Shown: positions 1 through 8,960 of the stretch, in pieces
How positions within the stretch are numbered: position 1 is the stretch's first letter
Layout of the letters: every line of letters begins with the position of its first letter
From: Tolypothrix sp. NIES-4075
Lineage (GTDB): Bacteria; Cyanobacteriota; Cyanobacteriia; Cyanobacteriales; Nostocaceae
Length of the DNA: 64,000 nt
Direction of reading: 5' to 3'
Assembly (NCBI RefSeq): GCF_002218085.1
Contig: NZ_BDUC01000001.1
Location: forward strand, 186,001-250,000
Notes under the pieces: model-generated
The model's input: the letters and a program-made list of their open reading frames with translations, nothing else
What the model was told of the DNA's origin: nothing
Databases searched by the model: none
Position numbers and translations under genes: made by a program

Positions 1-526
1 ATGGGTCAATAATTTCTTCATTTTCACTTTGATCTTGCTTCAGGGGAAAGCCTTTACTATCTACTGATGGGACTTCTGGCTTGGATGGATTTTGTTGTGC
101 TTGTTGTAAAACTATGCGAGCGATCGCTGGATCGATCCAAGAGTTGCCATTGTAAGTCACTCGCACTGCTTCGAGCAAATTATCAAACCCGATATCCTTC
201 ATGCAGTAAGAATCAGCCCCAGCCGCAAAAGCTGCCAGCACCGCTTCTTTATTATCCCGCAATGTTAAAATTAAAACTTTGGTTTCTAAGCTTTCTTGAC
301 TAGCAGTAGATTTTACTTCGCGTGTAAGCTCAATGCCATCCTTATCTGGTAAACCAATATCTATAATAGCGATGTCTGGATGTAACATTTTTAACATTTT
401 AATTCCATCAGCCGCAGTCGCAGCTTCGCCGACAACTTCAATTTCATCCTTTTGTAGTAGTGCTGTCTTAATACCCACACGGGTGAGGTCATGATCTTCA
501 ATTAGAGCCACACGAATTTTACTCAT
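1..526 (-). CDS. NarL/LuxR-family response regulator (5' part; C-terminus beyond window)
   Basis: Reading from ATG at 526 leftward gives MSKIRVALIEDHDLTRVGIK and a full receiver domain: acidic pair D11/D13 in IEDHD, phosphoacceptor D56 in IIDIGLPDKDG, and the T/K switch region LILTLRDN...YCMKDIG. Receivers of this form belong to the NarL/FixJ class, which carry a C-terminal LuxR HTH. Here the linker (after about residue 130) runs off the window before any HTH, so output function is inferred from class. The upstream spacer is long (380 bp) and the next gene points away, so it probably has its own promoter. No partner kinase is adjacent in the visible sequence. Confidence 0.85.
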   Translation of the reverse strand, partial: MSKIRVALIEDHDLTRVGIKTALLQKDEIEVVGEAATAADGIKMLKMLHPDIAIIDIGLPDKDGIELTREVKSTASQESLETKVLILTLRDNKEAVLAAFAAGADSYCMKDIGFDNLLEAVRVTYNGNSWIDPAIARIVLQQAQQNPSKPEVPSVDSKGFPLKQDQSENEEIIDP

Positions 527-907
527 AATCAACTTCCGCCCGTTACACTACCTTAACTGTAAAATTGAGTTTACTAAAAAGTCCTAGCAGATGCAGTTTT
601 AAAACATCTGAAAAACATATAAAGCCGCTTTGTAAGTCAAATACATAAGAAGATTGCCCGTGTTTTAGGTATTTGTTCTTTATGCGAACATGACTAACAA
701 TAAAATCAGGGCTACTTTACCACAACTGCAAGCACCCAATACCAATTAGTTTAACGGTAATGGAGCATGGGGGGATAGGGAGATGGGGGGAATGGGGAGA
801 TGGGGAGAGGGGGGGAGTGGGTGCAGTAGGGGAGGATGGGGAATTTGGAACTAATTTGATAGACTATCGTTCGATGAACTTGGTGTGAGGCTAATCAAGA
901 ATAGGCT
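527..907. other. Intergenic, divergent promoter region with G-rich low-complexity tract
   Basis: No convincing ORF. From about 763 to 845 the plus strand is almost purely G with scattered A/T (repeating GGGGAGAT-like units), the same G-rich repeat type that recurs near 19000 and inside rsmB. The remainder is AT-rich and should hold the promoters of the two flanking divergent genes. Confidence 0.6.
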
Positions 908-1660
908 ATGTCTAAACGCTATCAAGTGTTTTCGGTCTTGGGACTACCGATTCATTTAATGACTAACTATCCCAACTGGTTGCTAGAACGACTGCAACAA
1001 GGTAAGGGAACTCATGTGGTAACGCTAAATGCAGAAATGACTATGCAAGCAGAGCGAAATACATCTTTAGCTAAGGTGATTCAAGCTGCTGAATTAGTGA
1101 TTCCAGATGGAGCGGGGGTAGTTCTGTATTTGCAGTTACTATTAAGGCAAAAAATACAACGTTGTCCAGGAATTGAGCTATCCGAAAAACTGTTGCGAGA
1201 AGTTGAGCGTCATACTGACGCAAAAGTATTTTTCTATGGAGGTGCGCCAAAAGTGGCTGCAACAGCGGCAGAGTTTTGGCTTTCTCAATTACCGAAATTG
1301 CGTATAGCAGGTACTCACTCCGGCTATCATTCAGAAGAAGAAGAAGAACAATTACGACAAACTCTTAGCCAATTACAGCCTCAAGTCATTTTTGTCGGTT
1401 TGGGAGTGCCGCGTCAAGAGTTATGGATTGCTCAAAACCGATATTTGTGTCCGCAAGCAATTTGGATCGGCGTTGGTGGTAGTTTTGATATTTGGTCAGG
1501 GACGAAATCTCGCGCTCCTGCGTGGTTGGGAGATAATAATCTTGAATGGCTGTATCGACTTTATCAAGAACCTTGGCGCTGGCGCCGCATGTTGGCTTTG
1601 CCGGAATTTGCTTGGAAAGCTGTAGTTTATCGGTTGACGGCAAGAGGGGCAATTAGTTAA
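908..1660 (+). CDS. WecB/TagA/CpsF family glycosyltransferase
   Basis: 250 residues, the usual length of this family. The N-terminal LNAEMTMQAER and PDGAGVV segments and the C-terminal VGLGVPRQELWI block (around residue 163) are the family hallmarks. These enzymes transfer N-acetylmannosamine (or a related sugar) from UDP-sugar to lipid-linked GlcNAc at the cytoplasmic face of the membrane, for wall or surface polysaccharide synthesis. The acceptor in cyanobacteria is not known from sequence. Start ATG 908 lies after a spacer with no strong Shine-Dalgarno. It precedes ftsE in the same direction but a 294-bp repeat-filled gap separates them. Confidence 0.88.
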   Translation: MSKRYQVFSVLGLPIHLMTNYPNWLLERLQQGKGTHVVTLNAEMTMQAERNTSLAKVIQAAELVIPDGAGVVLYLQLLLRQKIQRCPGIELSEKLLREVERHTDAKVFFYGGAPKVAATAAEFWLSQLPKLRIAGTHSGYHSEEEEEQLRQTLSQLQPQVIFVGLGVPRQELWIAQNRYLCPQAIWIGVGGSFDIWSGTKSRAPAWLGDNNLEWLYRLYQEPWRWRRMLALPEFAWKAVVYRLTARGAIS

Positions 1661-1702
1661 ACAGAATCGTTGTGGCGAATCGCCCGCAGGCTAGAAGCCT
1701 GG

Positions 1703-1842
1703 GGCTACTCGAACAAAGCCTGCCTAGCCTAGCGGCAACGGCAAAGCCGAACGCAGGCTAAAGAAATCCAGCCTGCGCGAACGCAGGCTATAAAATCCTT
1801 GATTTTCTGTAGCCCACGCAGGTGGGCTTTGTTCGTATAGCC
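1703..1842. repeat. Palindromic MITE-like intergenic element
   Basis: Two 18-bp arms (1703-1720 and 1825-1842) are inverted copies with two mismatches (GGCTACTCGAACAAAGCC versus GGCTTTGTTCGTATAGCC). Between them lie smaller hairpins built from AGCCTGCG/CGCAGGCT. No ORF inside. The layout suggests a non-autonomous or structurally folding repeat filling the spacer between tagA-like gene and ftsE. Confidence 0.6.
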
Positions 1843-1954
1843 GCACCTTTCTAAGGTGACGGCGGTATTTTGAATTTTTGGTGTTGAATTTGTGATTCCT
1901 AGGTTCTGCCTGGGAATCCTTATTTTAAAGCTAATGTGTAGGTAAAATCCAGCA

Positions 1955-2698
1955 ATGCCAGTATTGACACCGAAAGAAACTACTGAAAAATTTCTTCTTC
2001 AGGAAAAGAAAACTCAAGGACGCAGTAAAAGTACTGTGCCGATGGTGCAGTTGCGCTCGGTGACAAAAATCTATAACAATGGCTCTCAGGCGTTGTTTGA
2101 TTTGAATCTGGAAGTTAAACAGGGAGATTTTCTGTTTATTACCGGTCCTAGTGGTTCGGGTAAATCAACGCTGTTGAAACTGCTGTATGGTGAGGAGTTG
2201 CCAACACAGGGAGAGGTGATTGTTGATGAGTGTAATGTGGCAAAAATGAAAGGCGATCGCTTGTCTTTATTGCGCCGACGTATTGGCATTGTATTTCAAG
2301 ACTACAAGCTAATTCCCCAGCGGACTGTGGCGGAAAATGTAACTTTTGTCTTGCAAGCTCAAGGATATACCCGTAAGGAAATTCTACGCCGCTTGGAACC
2401 AACTTTAAAGTTGGTAGGTTTACTTTCCAAAGCTGACTGCTTTCCCGATCAACTTTCTGGGGGGGAACAACAACGGGTGAGTATTGCGCGAGCGATCGTA
2501 GCTACACCTCCGCTGATTTTGGCAGATGAACCAACTGGAAATCTCGATTTTGATAATTCTTGGCAAGTGATGCAAATTCTCCAGAAGTTAAACTCGTTTG
2601 GAGCAACGGTAATTGTTACCACCCACGATGAACAGTTAGTACGGCGATGCAATCATCCTGTGGTACAAGTTCGTAATGGTCGGTTGTATCGAAAGTAG
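1955..2698 (+). CDS. ftsE: FtsE, cell-division ABC-type ATPase
   Basis: 247 residues. Walker A GPSGSGKST, Q-loop VFQDYKLIPQ, signature LSGGEQQR, Walker B LILADEPTGNLD and H-loop VTTHDE are all present in order. The VFQDYKLIP and TVAENV wording is typical of FtsE, which with FtsX couples the divisome to peptidoglycan hydrolases. About 30 extra N-terminal residues precede the ABC core (VQLRSVTKIYNNGSQAL). FtsX is not next to it: downstream is an STRR spacer and a convergent gene, so ftsX must be elsewhere. Alternative identity as a LolD-like ATPase is less likely given the FtsE-style Q-loop. Confidence 0.88.
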   Translation: MPVLTPKETTEKFLLQEKKTQGRSKSTVPMVQLRSVTKIYNNGSQALFDLNLEVKQGDFLFITGPSGSGKSTLLKLLYGEELPTQGEVIVDECNVAKMKGDRLSLLRRRIGIVFQDYKLIPQRTVAENVTFVLQAQGYTRKEILRRLEPTLKLVGLLSKADCFPDQLSGGEQQRVSIARAIVATPPLILADEPTGNLDFDNSWQVMQILQKLNSFGATVIVTTHDEQLVRRCNHPVVQVRNGRLYRK

Positions 2699-2825
2699 TT
2701 GGTTGGTAATTGGTAATTGGTAATTGGTAATTGGTAGTTGGTTGTTGGTTGGAGCGTTATAAAAAAGTACTCCTACCCATTACCCATTACCCATTACCCA
2801 TTACCCATTACCCATTACCCATTAA
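2699..2825. repeat. STRR: GGTAATT and ATTACCC heptamer arrays
   Basis: Tandem heptanucleotides: about four GGTAATT-type units on the left and six ATTACCC units on the right, separated by a short unique core. The two arms are roughly inverted copies of each other, so transcripts could fold. It separates the convergent ftsE and the membrane protein gene. Confidence 0.85.
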
Positions 2826-3590
2826 CTAATATGTATGCTGTTTGACTTTGGCGGAGAGAGGCTTTAAAGGAGTTGCCGGACTGGATGATATTTGTTCTTT
2901 TAAATCTAGTGCTTGCAAACTCTCAAAAGCTGCTTCGCGAATCATGACTTCTTCTTCGCGACTAATTAAAAGTCGCAAGCATTCGATAATATTTTGCTGT
3001 ACAGAAGATTCAATGCGGTTATTGGTGACGAATTTGGTGAGCCGACGCAGGGCAATTAAACGCTTGAGGGGGTCTTGTTCTGTCAAGGTGAGCAATAAGC
3101 GATCTAGTTGCTCTTCTTCTCGAATGCTGTAAAAGCTGACGATTTGCCACACTAATAAAATTATAGTTAATAGTGTCCCCAAAGCTTGCAAAATTGCACC
3201 CGCAGCAATCCAACGACTGTTGGAGTCAACCCAAATGGCAGCAGCCATGTAAGTGCTGAAGGTGGCAATACCGCCACTTGTAACTGATAAAGCTAATCGG
3301 CGGTTGGGATTGTTAAATAATTTACGAATTTTTGACCAATGCGATCGCCAATCCCACCGCTGCATTGAGTAGACTAACACCATTATCCCAACGCCGACAA
3401 AAATTGCCAACACCAGTTTCCAGTTCCACAAAAGCATCGCAATGACAATTGTCAAAAACCCTAAGTATCCTCCAGGTTCTCGGTATAGTTGAAAATTTCG
3501 TTGCTTTGTGGCTTTCCCTGTCTTGAATAAAAGCGACCACTTTGCAAGCTGGTTGAGCAATTGCTGCCAAGAAGATGAAGCCTCTGCCAC
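2826..3590 (-). CDS. Membrane-anchored armadillo/HEAT-like hypothetical protein
   Basis: 254 residues. Hydrophobic stretches near residues 40-75 (two helices) and 100-155 (two helices) indicate about four transmembrane segments. The C-terminal 80 residues (EEQLDRLLLTLTEQDPLKRLIALRRLTKF...EVMIREAAFESLQAL) have the helical-pair pattern of HEAT/armadillo repeats. This arrangement is found as a conserved cyanobacterial hypothetical annotated as armadillo-type fold. Function unknown; the soluble repeat domain suggests a protein-docking role at the membrane. Convergent with ftsE. Confidence 0.7.
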   Translation of the reverse strand: MAEASSSWQQLLNQLAKWSLLFKTGKATKQRNFQLYREPGGYLGFLTIVIAMLLWNWKLVLAIFVGVGIMVLVYSMQRWDWRSHWSKIRKLFNNPNRRLALSVTSGGIATFSTYMAAAIWVDSNSRWIAAGAILQALGTLLTIILLVWQIVSFYSIREEEQLDRLLLTLTEQDPLKRLIALRRLTKFVTNNRIESSVQQNIIECLRLLISREEEVMIREAAFESLQALDLKEQISSSPATPLKPLSAKVKQHTY

Positions 3591-3734
3591 AGTGTTTACC
3601 TAAGGGAATTACAAGATTGCTTAATATATCAGTTTTCACTGATAAGTAGGGTGTAGTTCACAATCAATATACTCTACAAGGATACCTGTGTATAGTCTGG
3701 TATAACGATTTTGTCAAGCAGTTATTATTTTCTT

Positions 3735-4340
3735 TTAAAAACAGAAACTAAAGTCATCAATGATGAATTGACCATCAAAAGTGCTGAAGGTAATGCGGTG
3801 AATGTCATTCGCCGTTAAAGATAATAACGTACTGGGGGGCAGCGCCGAGTCAGAGTTGGCAAGATTAGCTGCTGGTAGTGCTGTTTGGGTGAGTAGTTGG
3901 TTGTGGCGATCGTAAGCACAAAGTACTAACCGCTGCGAACTTGTGACAAATGTACTAACCCAGTGGACTGGACGCAGGAAAGTTGCTTCTAAAAATCCGC
4001 TTTTGGGCGACCCCATCAACACTGTCACCCCCGAATGAGTGGGAAATGCTGGGTTTGAGGGTTGTATTGCGATAGAATTATGAAATATGACACCCCACTG
4101 TTCATATTGTCGCTCCACAGCCTCAAAGCATTTCAAATCTTCTAAATTCAAACAAATACAAGTAGGTACAGCTGCCTGTTCTTCGTCAATATCTATTTGA
4201 TTTTGACTCTTGCAAGCTGAATCTATTGTTTCTTTTTCAACATTTACGTAGTTTCCACGTAAAAATTTACGGTCTTCAAACGTTGGTGCTTTATTCGATT
4301 GAAGAGTAGCCTCCTTTATCATGACGCCCCGCTTTACCAT
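3735..4340 (-). CDS. Hypothetical protein, possible beta-sandwich C-terminal domain
   Basis: 201 residues, function not recognised. The first 60 residues are polar and probably disordered. The rest (from about 75) is rich in alternating hydrophobic residues: VIFHNSIAIQPSNPAFPTHSGVTVLMG, then LEATFLRPVHWVSTFVTSS, ending DGQFIIDDFSFCF. This pattern resembles the jelly-roll domains of secreted cyanobacterial proteins whose final strand reads (I/A)DDFSF. No signal peptide is obvious. An internal Met at 4322 is an equally possible start. The gene is monocistronic between long spacers. Confidence 0.6.
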   Translation of the reverse strand: MVKRGVMIKEATLQSNKAPTFEDRKFLRGNYVNVEKETIDSACKSQNQIDIDEEQAAVPTCICLNLEDLKCFEAVERQYEQWGVIFHNSIAIQPSNPAFPTHSGVTVLMGSPKSGFLEATFLRPVHWVSTFVTSSQRLVLCAYDRHNQLLTQTALPAANLANSDSALPPSTLLSLTANDIHRITFSTFDGQFIIDDFSFCF

Positions 4341-4763
4341 TGCCTAGAGAATAATTTAGTTACTAGCTACATCGAATTGATTATTTCTCGGTGCAGAACT
4401 AGAGTTATTAAGTGATATTAATGAACACTCCGAGTATTCTTGACGCTGAAAACTATCGGTAATGTTTCTGATAGAATACCATAAATAATTTATCGAGTAC
4501 CTCAGCCCTCAGTAATACTCAGTACTGGGAGAAAACCGCTAGTGACAATATTTTCCAGCAAAAATCTGGGGATGAAGTGAAAAAAAAATCACAAAGTCTT
4601 TACAACTAAGCCAGTAGTTTTACATTTACTTAATCAGACGCAGATGAAGGAAGAGGGGAAAAGCCCTTTTCCCCTCCGGGAGTGAGAGGTTCTAAAGTTC
4701 TCTGTTCGTCGATGATAAGAATAGTGGGAAATTTAAATTCCACACCCTAAGTGTTAGGGACAG
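4341..4763. other. Divergent intergenic region with an 11-bp hairpin
   Basis: No ORF. A perfect inverted repeat of 11 bp with a 2-nt loop (arms 4653-4663 and 4666-4676, GAGGGGAAAAG type) lies about 90 bp before the hydrolase gene. It has no T-run, so it may be a regulatory or repeat hairpin rather than a terminator. Confidence 0.5.
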
Positions 4764-5717
4764 ATGAAGCAACTGTCATTGGCGTTTAGCAACCATAATA
4801 GTGAACACAAAACACGTATGTTTCAGCCATTGGGATTTGAGCAACGCTCCGTAAATACCTCATTAGGTAGAATTGTATATTATACTGCCGTCGGTTCGCC
4901 TTATGAGGATGAGGTAACTGCCCCCACAAAAAAGGAAACTTTAGTGTTTCTACATGCTTTTGGTGGTGGTTCTTCTGCATATGAGTGGTCAAAAGTTTAT
5001 CCTGCTTTTGCTGCCGAGTATCGAATAATAGCACCAGACTTAATCGGATGGGGTAGATCTGAGCATCCGGCGCGAAATTATAAGATTGATGATTATATAA
5101 CGACGATTCGGGAGTTTTTAGAGCAGACTTGTACAGAAGCGGTGACAGTAATTGCTTCTTCGCTGACAGCGGCGTTTACAATTCGAGTAGCGATCGCTCA
5201 TCCTGATTTATTCAAGTCGCTGATTCTCACTTTACCTGCCGGACTTTCTGACTTTGGCGAAAATTACTCTGGCAGCATTTTTGCCCAAATTGTCAGCGTT
5301 CCCATTCTTGACCGCTTGCTGTATACTACAGGAATTGCCACTAGTTCCGGTATTCGCAATTTCTTAGAGCAACGGCAATTTGCCGATTCTAGTCGCGTCT
5401 ACGAGGAAATTGTCAACGCTTATTTAGAATCTGCGCGTCAGCCGAATGCTGAATATGCGGCACTGTCTTTTGTACGCGGCGATTTGTGCTTTGATTTATC
5501 GCTTTATATTCAACAATTGACAACTCCCACGGCGGTAATTTGGGGGCAAAAGTCGCAGTTTACTGGTCCAGAAATTGGTCGTCGTCTTGCCCAAATGAAT
5601 CCGCAAGCAATTCGCGTTTTTCAAGAATTGCAAAATGTCGGATTAACGCCACAGTTAGAATTGCCGGCGGTGACGATTGGTTTAATTCGGCGATTTTTGC
5701 CTTTGTTAAGTAGTTGA
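4764..5717 (+). CDS. Alpha/beta-hydrolase fold protein, probable pseudoenzyme
   Basis: 317 residues with the complete fold: oxyanion block FLHAFGGGSSAYEW (about 62-75), PDLIGWGRSEHP (91-102), cap and C-terminal strand/helix. The nucleophile elbow reads ASSLTA instead of GxSxGG: Ser133 is kept but both glycines are gone. At the acid position, WGQKSQF has Ser264 where Asp is expected. At the usual catalytic His the sequence is VGLTPQLELPA (Leu294) rather than the common GHxPxLExP. So two of three triad residues appear lost in an otherwise intact protein. The likely role is non-catalytic binding, but I cannot exclude a shifted triad. A start at Met19 (4818) is an alternative. Confidence 0.8.
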   Translation: MKQLSLAFSNHNSEHKTRMFQPLGFEQRSVNTSLGRIVYYTAVGSPYEDEVTAPTKKETLVFLHAFGGGSSAYEWSKVYPAFAAEYRIIAPDLIGWGRSEHPARNYKIDDYITTIREFLEQTCTEAVTVIASSLTAAFTIRVAIAHPDLFKSLILTLPAGLSDFGENYSGSIFAQIVSVPILDRLLYTTGIATSSGIRNFLEQRQFADSSRVYEEIVNAYLESARQPNAEYAALSFVRGDLCFDLSLYIQQLTTPTAVIWGQKSQFTGPEIGRRLAQMNPQAIRVFQELQNVGLTPQLELPAVTIGLIRRFLPLLSS

Positions 5718-5725
5718 TTAGCAGT

Positions 5726-5759
5726 AGATCCCCGACTTCGTAAAAGTTGTCGGGGATCT
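5726..5759. terminator. Bidirectional hairpin between convergent genes
   Basis: AGATCCCCGACTT pairs with AGTTGTCGGGGATCT across a short loop, giving a stem of about 13-15 bp centred between the stop codons of the hydrolase (+) and the DUF4330 gene (-). No long T-run on either side, so termination efficiency is uncertain. Confidence 0.6.
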
Positions 5760-5790
5760 GAATCTGTCCTACATTTTCTTTAATTGCAGG

Positions 5791-6324
5791 TTACTTGTCT
5801 TTCAATCTTAAATCGATAACAGTGGCATTAAAGTTGTAATTAAAACCTTCTAACTCAAAAGGCATCCCAATTTTAACTTTACTGTTACCTAAAACTGGTC
5901 CATTTTCAGTGATATTCGCTTTGCCTTCTAAGGTCAAAAGCATATCTCGACTAAAATTGTTTGCTCTGGGGTCGGGCAATTCTTTGACAGAACCATCGGG
6001 TTGAGGAACACTTACGGTTCTAGGTAATTCTTGAATAGATTTAATCCCAATTTGACCGTAGGGTTGATTGCGGATAATAACGTTTGTTTTGCCACCTTTT
6101 GCAAACCCTTTTTCGTATAACTGTTGCGGGTCGCGTAGATTCAATCCTCGAACAACTAAATCTACCTCTATAGGTACTGTTTTCGAGTTAATTTGAGCAA
6201 CAGAACCAGAAGTTCCGGGAAAGATAAAGATGCCGAATATGACTAACAAAATTACCAGCGCGGCACCAAAATCGAGAAGGTTGATTTTACCGAATAAGCG
6301 ACCTTTGGAATCTAAAAGAGCCAT
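5791..6324 (-). CDS. DUF4330 family membrane-anchored protein
   Basis: 177 residues. The N-terminus MALLDSKGRLFGKINLLDF followed by a single transmembrane helix AALVILLVIFGIFIFP (about 20-36) is the signature of DUF4330, a family found in cyanobacteria and some Firmicutes. The rest is a predicted extracytoplasmic beta-rich domain (residues 40-177). Function unknown. Convergent with the hydrolase and sharing the hairpin between them. Confidence 0.82.
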   Translation of the reverse strand: MALLDSKGRLFGKINLLDFGAALVILLVIFGIFIFPGTSGSVAQINSKTVPIEVDLVVRGLNLRDPQQLYEKGFAKGGKTNVIIRNQPYGQIGIKSIQELPRTVSVPQPDGSVKELPDPRANNFSRDMLLTLEGKANITENGPVLGNSKVKIGMPFELEGFNYNFNATVIDLRLKDK

Positions 6325-6690
6325 AAGCAGTTTTCAATTCTTAATAGCGGAATAATTAATTGTTGCAACGGCGTGTATAGTAGAGAACCGCTTACACTCG
6401 TTGCTTGTTCTAAAAGCAGCTGGGATTCTCGGTCATGCGACAGTGTATCATAACGTGCCCAAAAGATGTGCAAAGTAAACAGAAAAGGACTTGTGGCAAT
6501 TTTTCGTTGCTGCTTTGAATAAAAGTGTAGTCTTTGTTGGCTTGTAGTCAGCCAGCCTTTTTGACTCATCTTTTGGGGCTGTACTCGCTCTTCGCGCACT
6601 TTGTTTAGTATTAAGTAAAATGCAACTAAGAATTGGGTAAATCCGTCCTATAGTTTTACGTTCTCCTAAAATACTCAGCTGTGCTGGATT

Positions 6691-7539
6691 ATGATGAATT
6701 GGAAAGGCTTAGTAAATTACCGTTTTTGGCGACATCGCTTGATTTATCCGTTAATTTCGGTGGTAGTTGCCTTGAGTCTTTGCCTGAGTACACCTTTACC
6801 AGGGAAGGCTATAGATTTATTGCCTCTCATTTTCCAAGGTGCCCAGTTATTTCAGCTATCTAATATATCCGATCGCCAAGAAGTTGATCTTGGTAAACAG
6901 ATTAATCAGCAATTACAAGGCAGTGATATTCGTCTTTATCGTAATTCACAAGTAAATAACTACGTCCGGCAAATTGGACAGCGTTTAGTTCCATATAGCG
7001 ATCGCCCAGATATTCCCTATACTTTCCAGGTGGTTGATGATGACGCGATTAACGCTTTTGCGACAATGGGGGGTTATGTCTATATCAACACCGGTACGAT
7101 CAAAGCCGCTGATAATGAAGCGCAACTCGCAAGTGTGATCGGTCATGAAATGGGACACATCGGTGGAAAACACGCACTCAAACAGATGCGGCAAAAAGCA
7201 CTCGAAAGTGGATTATTAACAGCAGCAGGTTTAGATCGAAATCAAGCGGTAGCCCTTGGTGTGCAAGTAGCGAGAAACCTTCCGCGCAGCCGTCAAAATG
7301 AATTTGATGCCGATCAAAGAGGATTAAGAACTTTGACACGCGCTGGTTATGCACAGTCGGCGATGCCTGCTTTTATGCAAAAGTTGGTATCAAAAAGTTC
7401 TACACCAGCGTTTTTGAGTACGCACCCGGCAACAGGCGATCGCATTGAAGCCCTCAAACGTGCCATAAATTCTCAACCTAGCAATCGCGGTGGAGGATTG
7501 GATGGTGCAGCTTATAAAGCAAATATTCGACCTTTATAA
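6691..7539 (+). CDS. M48 family zinc metallopeptidase, exported
   Basis: 282 residues. N-terminal hydrophobic segment (about 13-34, LIYPLISVVVALSLCLS) acts as signal peptide or anchor. The core contains AFATMGGYVYINTG, then the zinc motif HEMGH (about residue 152) and the third ligand in NEFDADQRGLR. The closing block STHPATGDRIEALK is typical of the BepA/YfgC-like branch. Such proteases act in the periplasm on misfolded outer-membrane or secreted proteins. Start chosen at ATG 6691. Its stop overlaps by 6 bp the end of the convergent phosphatase. Confidence 0.9.
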   Translation: MMNWKGLVNYRFWRHRLIYPLISVVVALSLCLSTPLPGKAIDLLPLIFQGAQLFQLSNISDRQEVDLGKQINQQLQGSDIRLYRNSQVNNYVRQIGQRLVPYSDRPDIPYTFQVVDDDAINAFATMGGYVYINTGTIKAADNEAQLASVIGHEMGHIGGKHALKQMRQKALESGLLTAAGLDRNQAVALGVQVARNLPRSRQNEFDADQRGLRTLTRAGYAQSAMPAFMQKLVSKSSTPAFLSTHPATGDRIEALKRAINSQPSNRGGGLDGAAYKANIRPL

Positions 7540-8298
7540 AGTTAATACTCTCCCTTGTCCCCCTGTCCCCTTGTCTCCAATTTCCGCCGGATTGATGTTC
7601 GTCACAGCTTCTTCTAAGGGCAGGATGCGAACACAAAGCTGGTTGACGTTGACTTGATAAACTAGGTTATTGGTAATGTCGAGTCCCGTCAACCAGCCAC
7701 TGCGCTGATGATAAGCTCCTGTATCTATATCTAACCATCCGGCTCCTTGTGCCAGTTTACCGGGCGCAACGCCAGGTAAAGTAAAAGTGATGGTGTGACC
7801 GACAATAATCAGTTTATCTGTAAAGTAGGGCTTTTTCATGCTGTGAAATGCATCTCGCACCCAGCAAAGCTGATCGGCTGTTTGTTTTGCTAAAGGAATT
7901 AACGGATCAATACCAGCATGAGATAACCAAACATCTCCTAAGTCCAGATATGTAGGCAAACTTAGCAACCATTCAAGATGATCGTGAGGAATTATCGCTT
8001 CTTGATAACTGGCTATAGTGGCTCGTCCCCCACTGTCAAGCCATGCTTGCATAATTTCGGGGGTGATGTGTCTCGAAGTAAGAATATTTAACAACATCTG
8101 CTCGTGATTGCCAAGCAGACAGTGATAGCGATTTTCTTTAACAAAATTTACTACTTGGCAACTCTGAGGTCCGCGATCGATTAAGTCTCCGAGAAAATAC
8201 ACTTGATCGTTTGAGTGCGGGGCGATCGCCTGTAATAATATCATTAAAGCATCATAGTGACCATGCACATCCCCAATTACAATCCGGCGGTGGTTCAT
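7534..8298 (-). CDS. PPP-type metallophosphoesterase (bacterial Ser/Thr phosphatase-like)
   Basis: 254 residues. The three PPP metal-binding motifs are complete: GDVHGH (residues 8-13), GDLIDRGP (37-44) and GNHEQM (about 63-68); a further VGHT and a DTGAYH segment supply the remaining ligands. This places it with ApaH/PrpE/PP1-like phosphatases; substrate cannot be told from sequence. The last dozen residues (IGDKGTGGQGRVLTL) are encoded by a C/T-rich repeat tract of the same kind seen in intergenic regions, and run 6 bp into the end of the M48 gene. The C-terminus has probably been rewritten by repeat insertion. Confidence 0.87.
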   Translation of the reverse strand: MNHRRIVIGDVHGHYDALMILLQAIAPHSNDQVYFLGDLIDRGPQSCQVVNFVKENRYHCLLGNHEQMLLNILTSRHITPEIMQAWLDSGGRATIASYQEAIIPHDHLEWLLSLPTYLDLGDVWLSHAGIDPLIPLAKQTADQLCWVRDAFHSMKKPYFTDKLIIVGHTITFTLPGVAPGKLAQGAGWLDIDTGAYHQRSGWLTGLDITNNLVYQVNVNQLCVRILPLEEAVTNINPAEIGDKGTGGQGRVLTL

Positions 8299-8649
8299 TT
8301 CACTTATCGGTTTTTGGCTTGAGTAACTTTGCTCAACAACTTCAGCTACAGTTTTAGCTCAATGAATTTCGGATTCATAGGTAAAAAATATTTCATATCT
8401 TTTATTTTTATTTAATTAAAATTAGTAAATACGCTTGAGAAGCGATCGCTTGTCAAAAAGCTACATCTCAAGCGTTCGGCTAATATTTCCACCCCTGGCA
8501 AGCACTACATCTAGAGTACTTACCTTGCGGGAAAAATAGTATAAAAACTAACTATAAATTCTCAAACTAAATTACATTGCCAGCAGATTAGGATACTGTT
8601 GGTCAATATGTAGTTTAGAATCCCATTAGCATCAACAAGGAGAAACGCT
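8299..8649. other. Divergent promoter region
   Basis: No ORF. One HIP1 octamer near 8441. AAGGAG at about 8638-8643 forms a good Shine-Dalgarno for the DUF2470 start at 8650. Confidence 0.6.
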
Positions 8650-8934
8650 ATGTCTGAACAGTTCTCTACTGAAATTAGCTCACGCATTTGCAATCACATG
8701 AACGAAGATCATGCTGATGCTATAGTTCTTTACGCTCAGGCTTTTGGTGGGTTAGCGGATGCGACAGCAGCACAAATGCTGGCAATTGATGCTCAAGGTA
8801 TGGATTTAAAAGCCCAAGTTAATGGAGAAGCTGTACCAGTTCGCATTCAGTTTGATCATATTTTAGCAAATGCGGAAGATGCTCATTATACCTTGATTGA
8901 CATGGTGAAGCAAGCGCGGGTTCAAAAAAAGTAA
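8650..8934 (+). CDS. DUF2470 domain protein
   Basis: 94 residues, made up entirely of a DUF2470 domain: ICNHMNEDHADAIVLYAQAFGG (about 13-34) carries the conserved H...EDH pattern, and IDAQGMDL forms the second conserved block. The same domain occurs at the C-terminus of HugZ-type heme-binding/oxygenase proteins and of plant proteins with related flavin-split-barrel domains; here it stands alone. A heme- or tetrapyrrole-related role is therefore plausible but unproven. Strong Shine-Dalgarno; 26 bp ahead of the methyltransferase gene, so possibly cotranscribed. Confidence 0.85.
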   Translation: MSEQFSTEISSRICNHMNEDHADAIVLYAQAFGGLADATAAQMLAIDAQGMDLKAQVNGEAVPVRIQFDHILANAEDAHYTLIDMVKQARVQKK

Positions 8935-8960
8935 TATAACGCGATCGCGTTAAACAAAGT

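Noticed and set aside
2148..2402. ORFs antisense to ftsE and, in general, to the other strong genes
   Set aside because: Shadow frames of genes whose sense frame has full conserved motifs.
6312..6599. 95-codon minus-strand ORF upstream of the DUF4330 gene
   Set aside because: No hydrophobic core or recognisable motif, overlaps the DUF4330 start and lacks a Shine-Dalgarno; looks like leader sequence.
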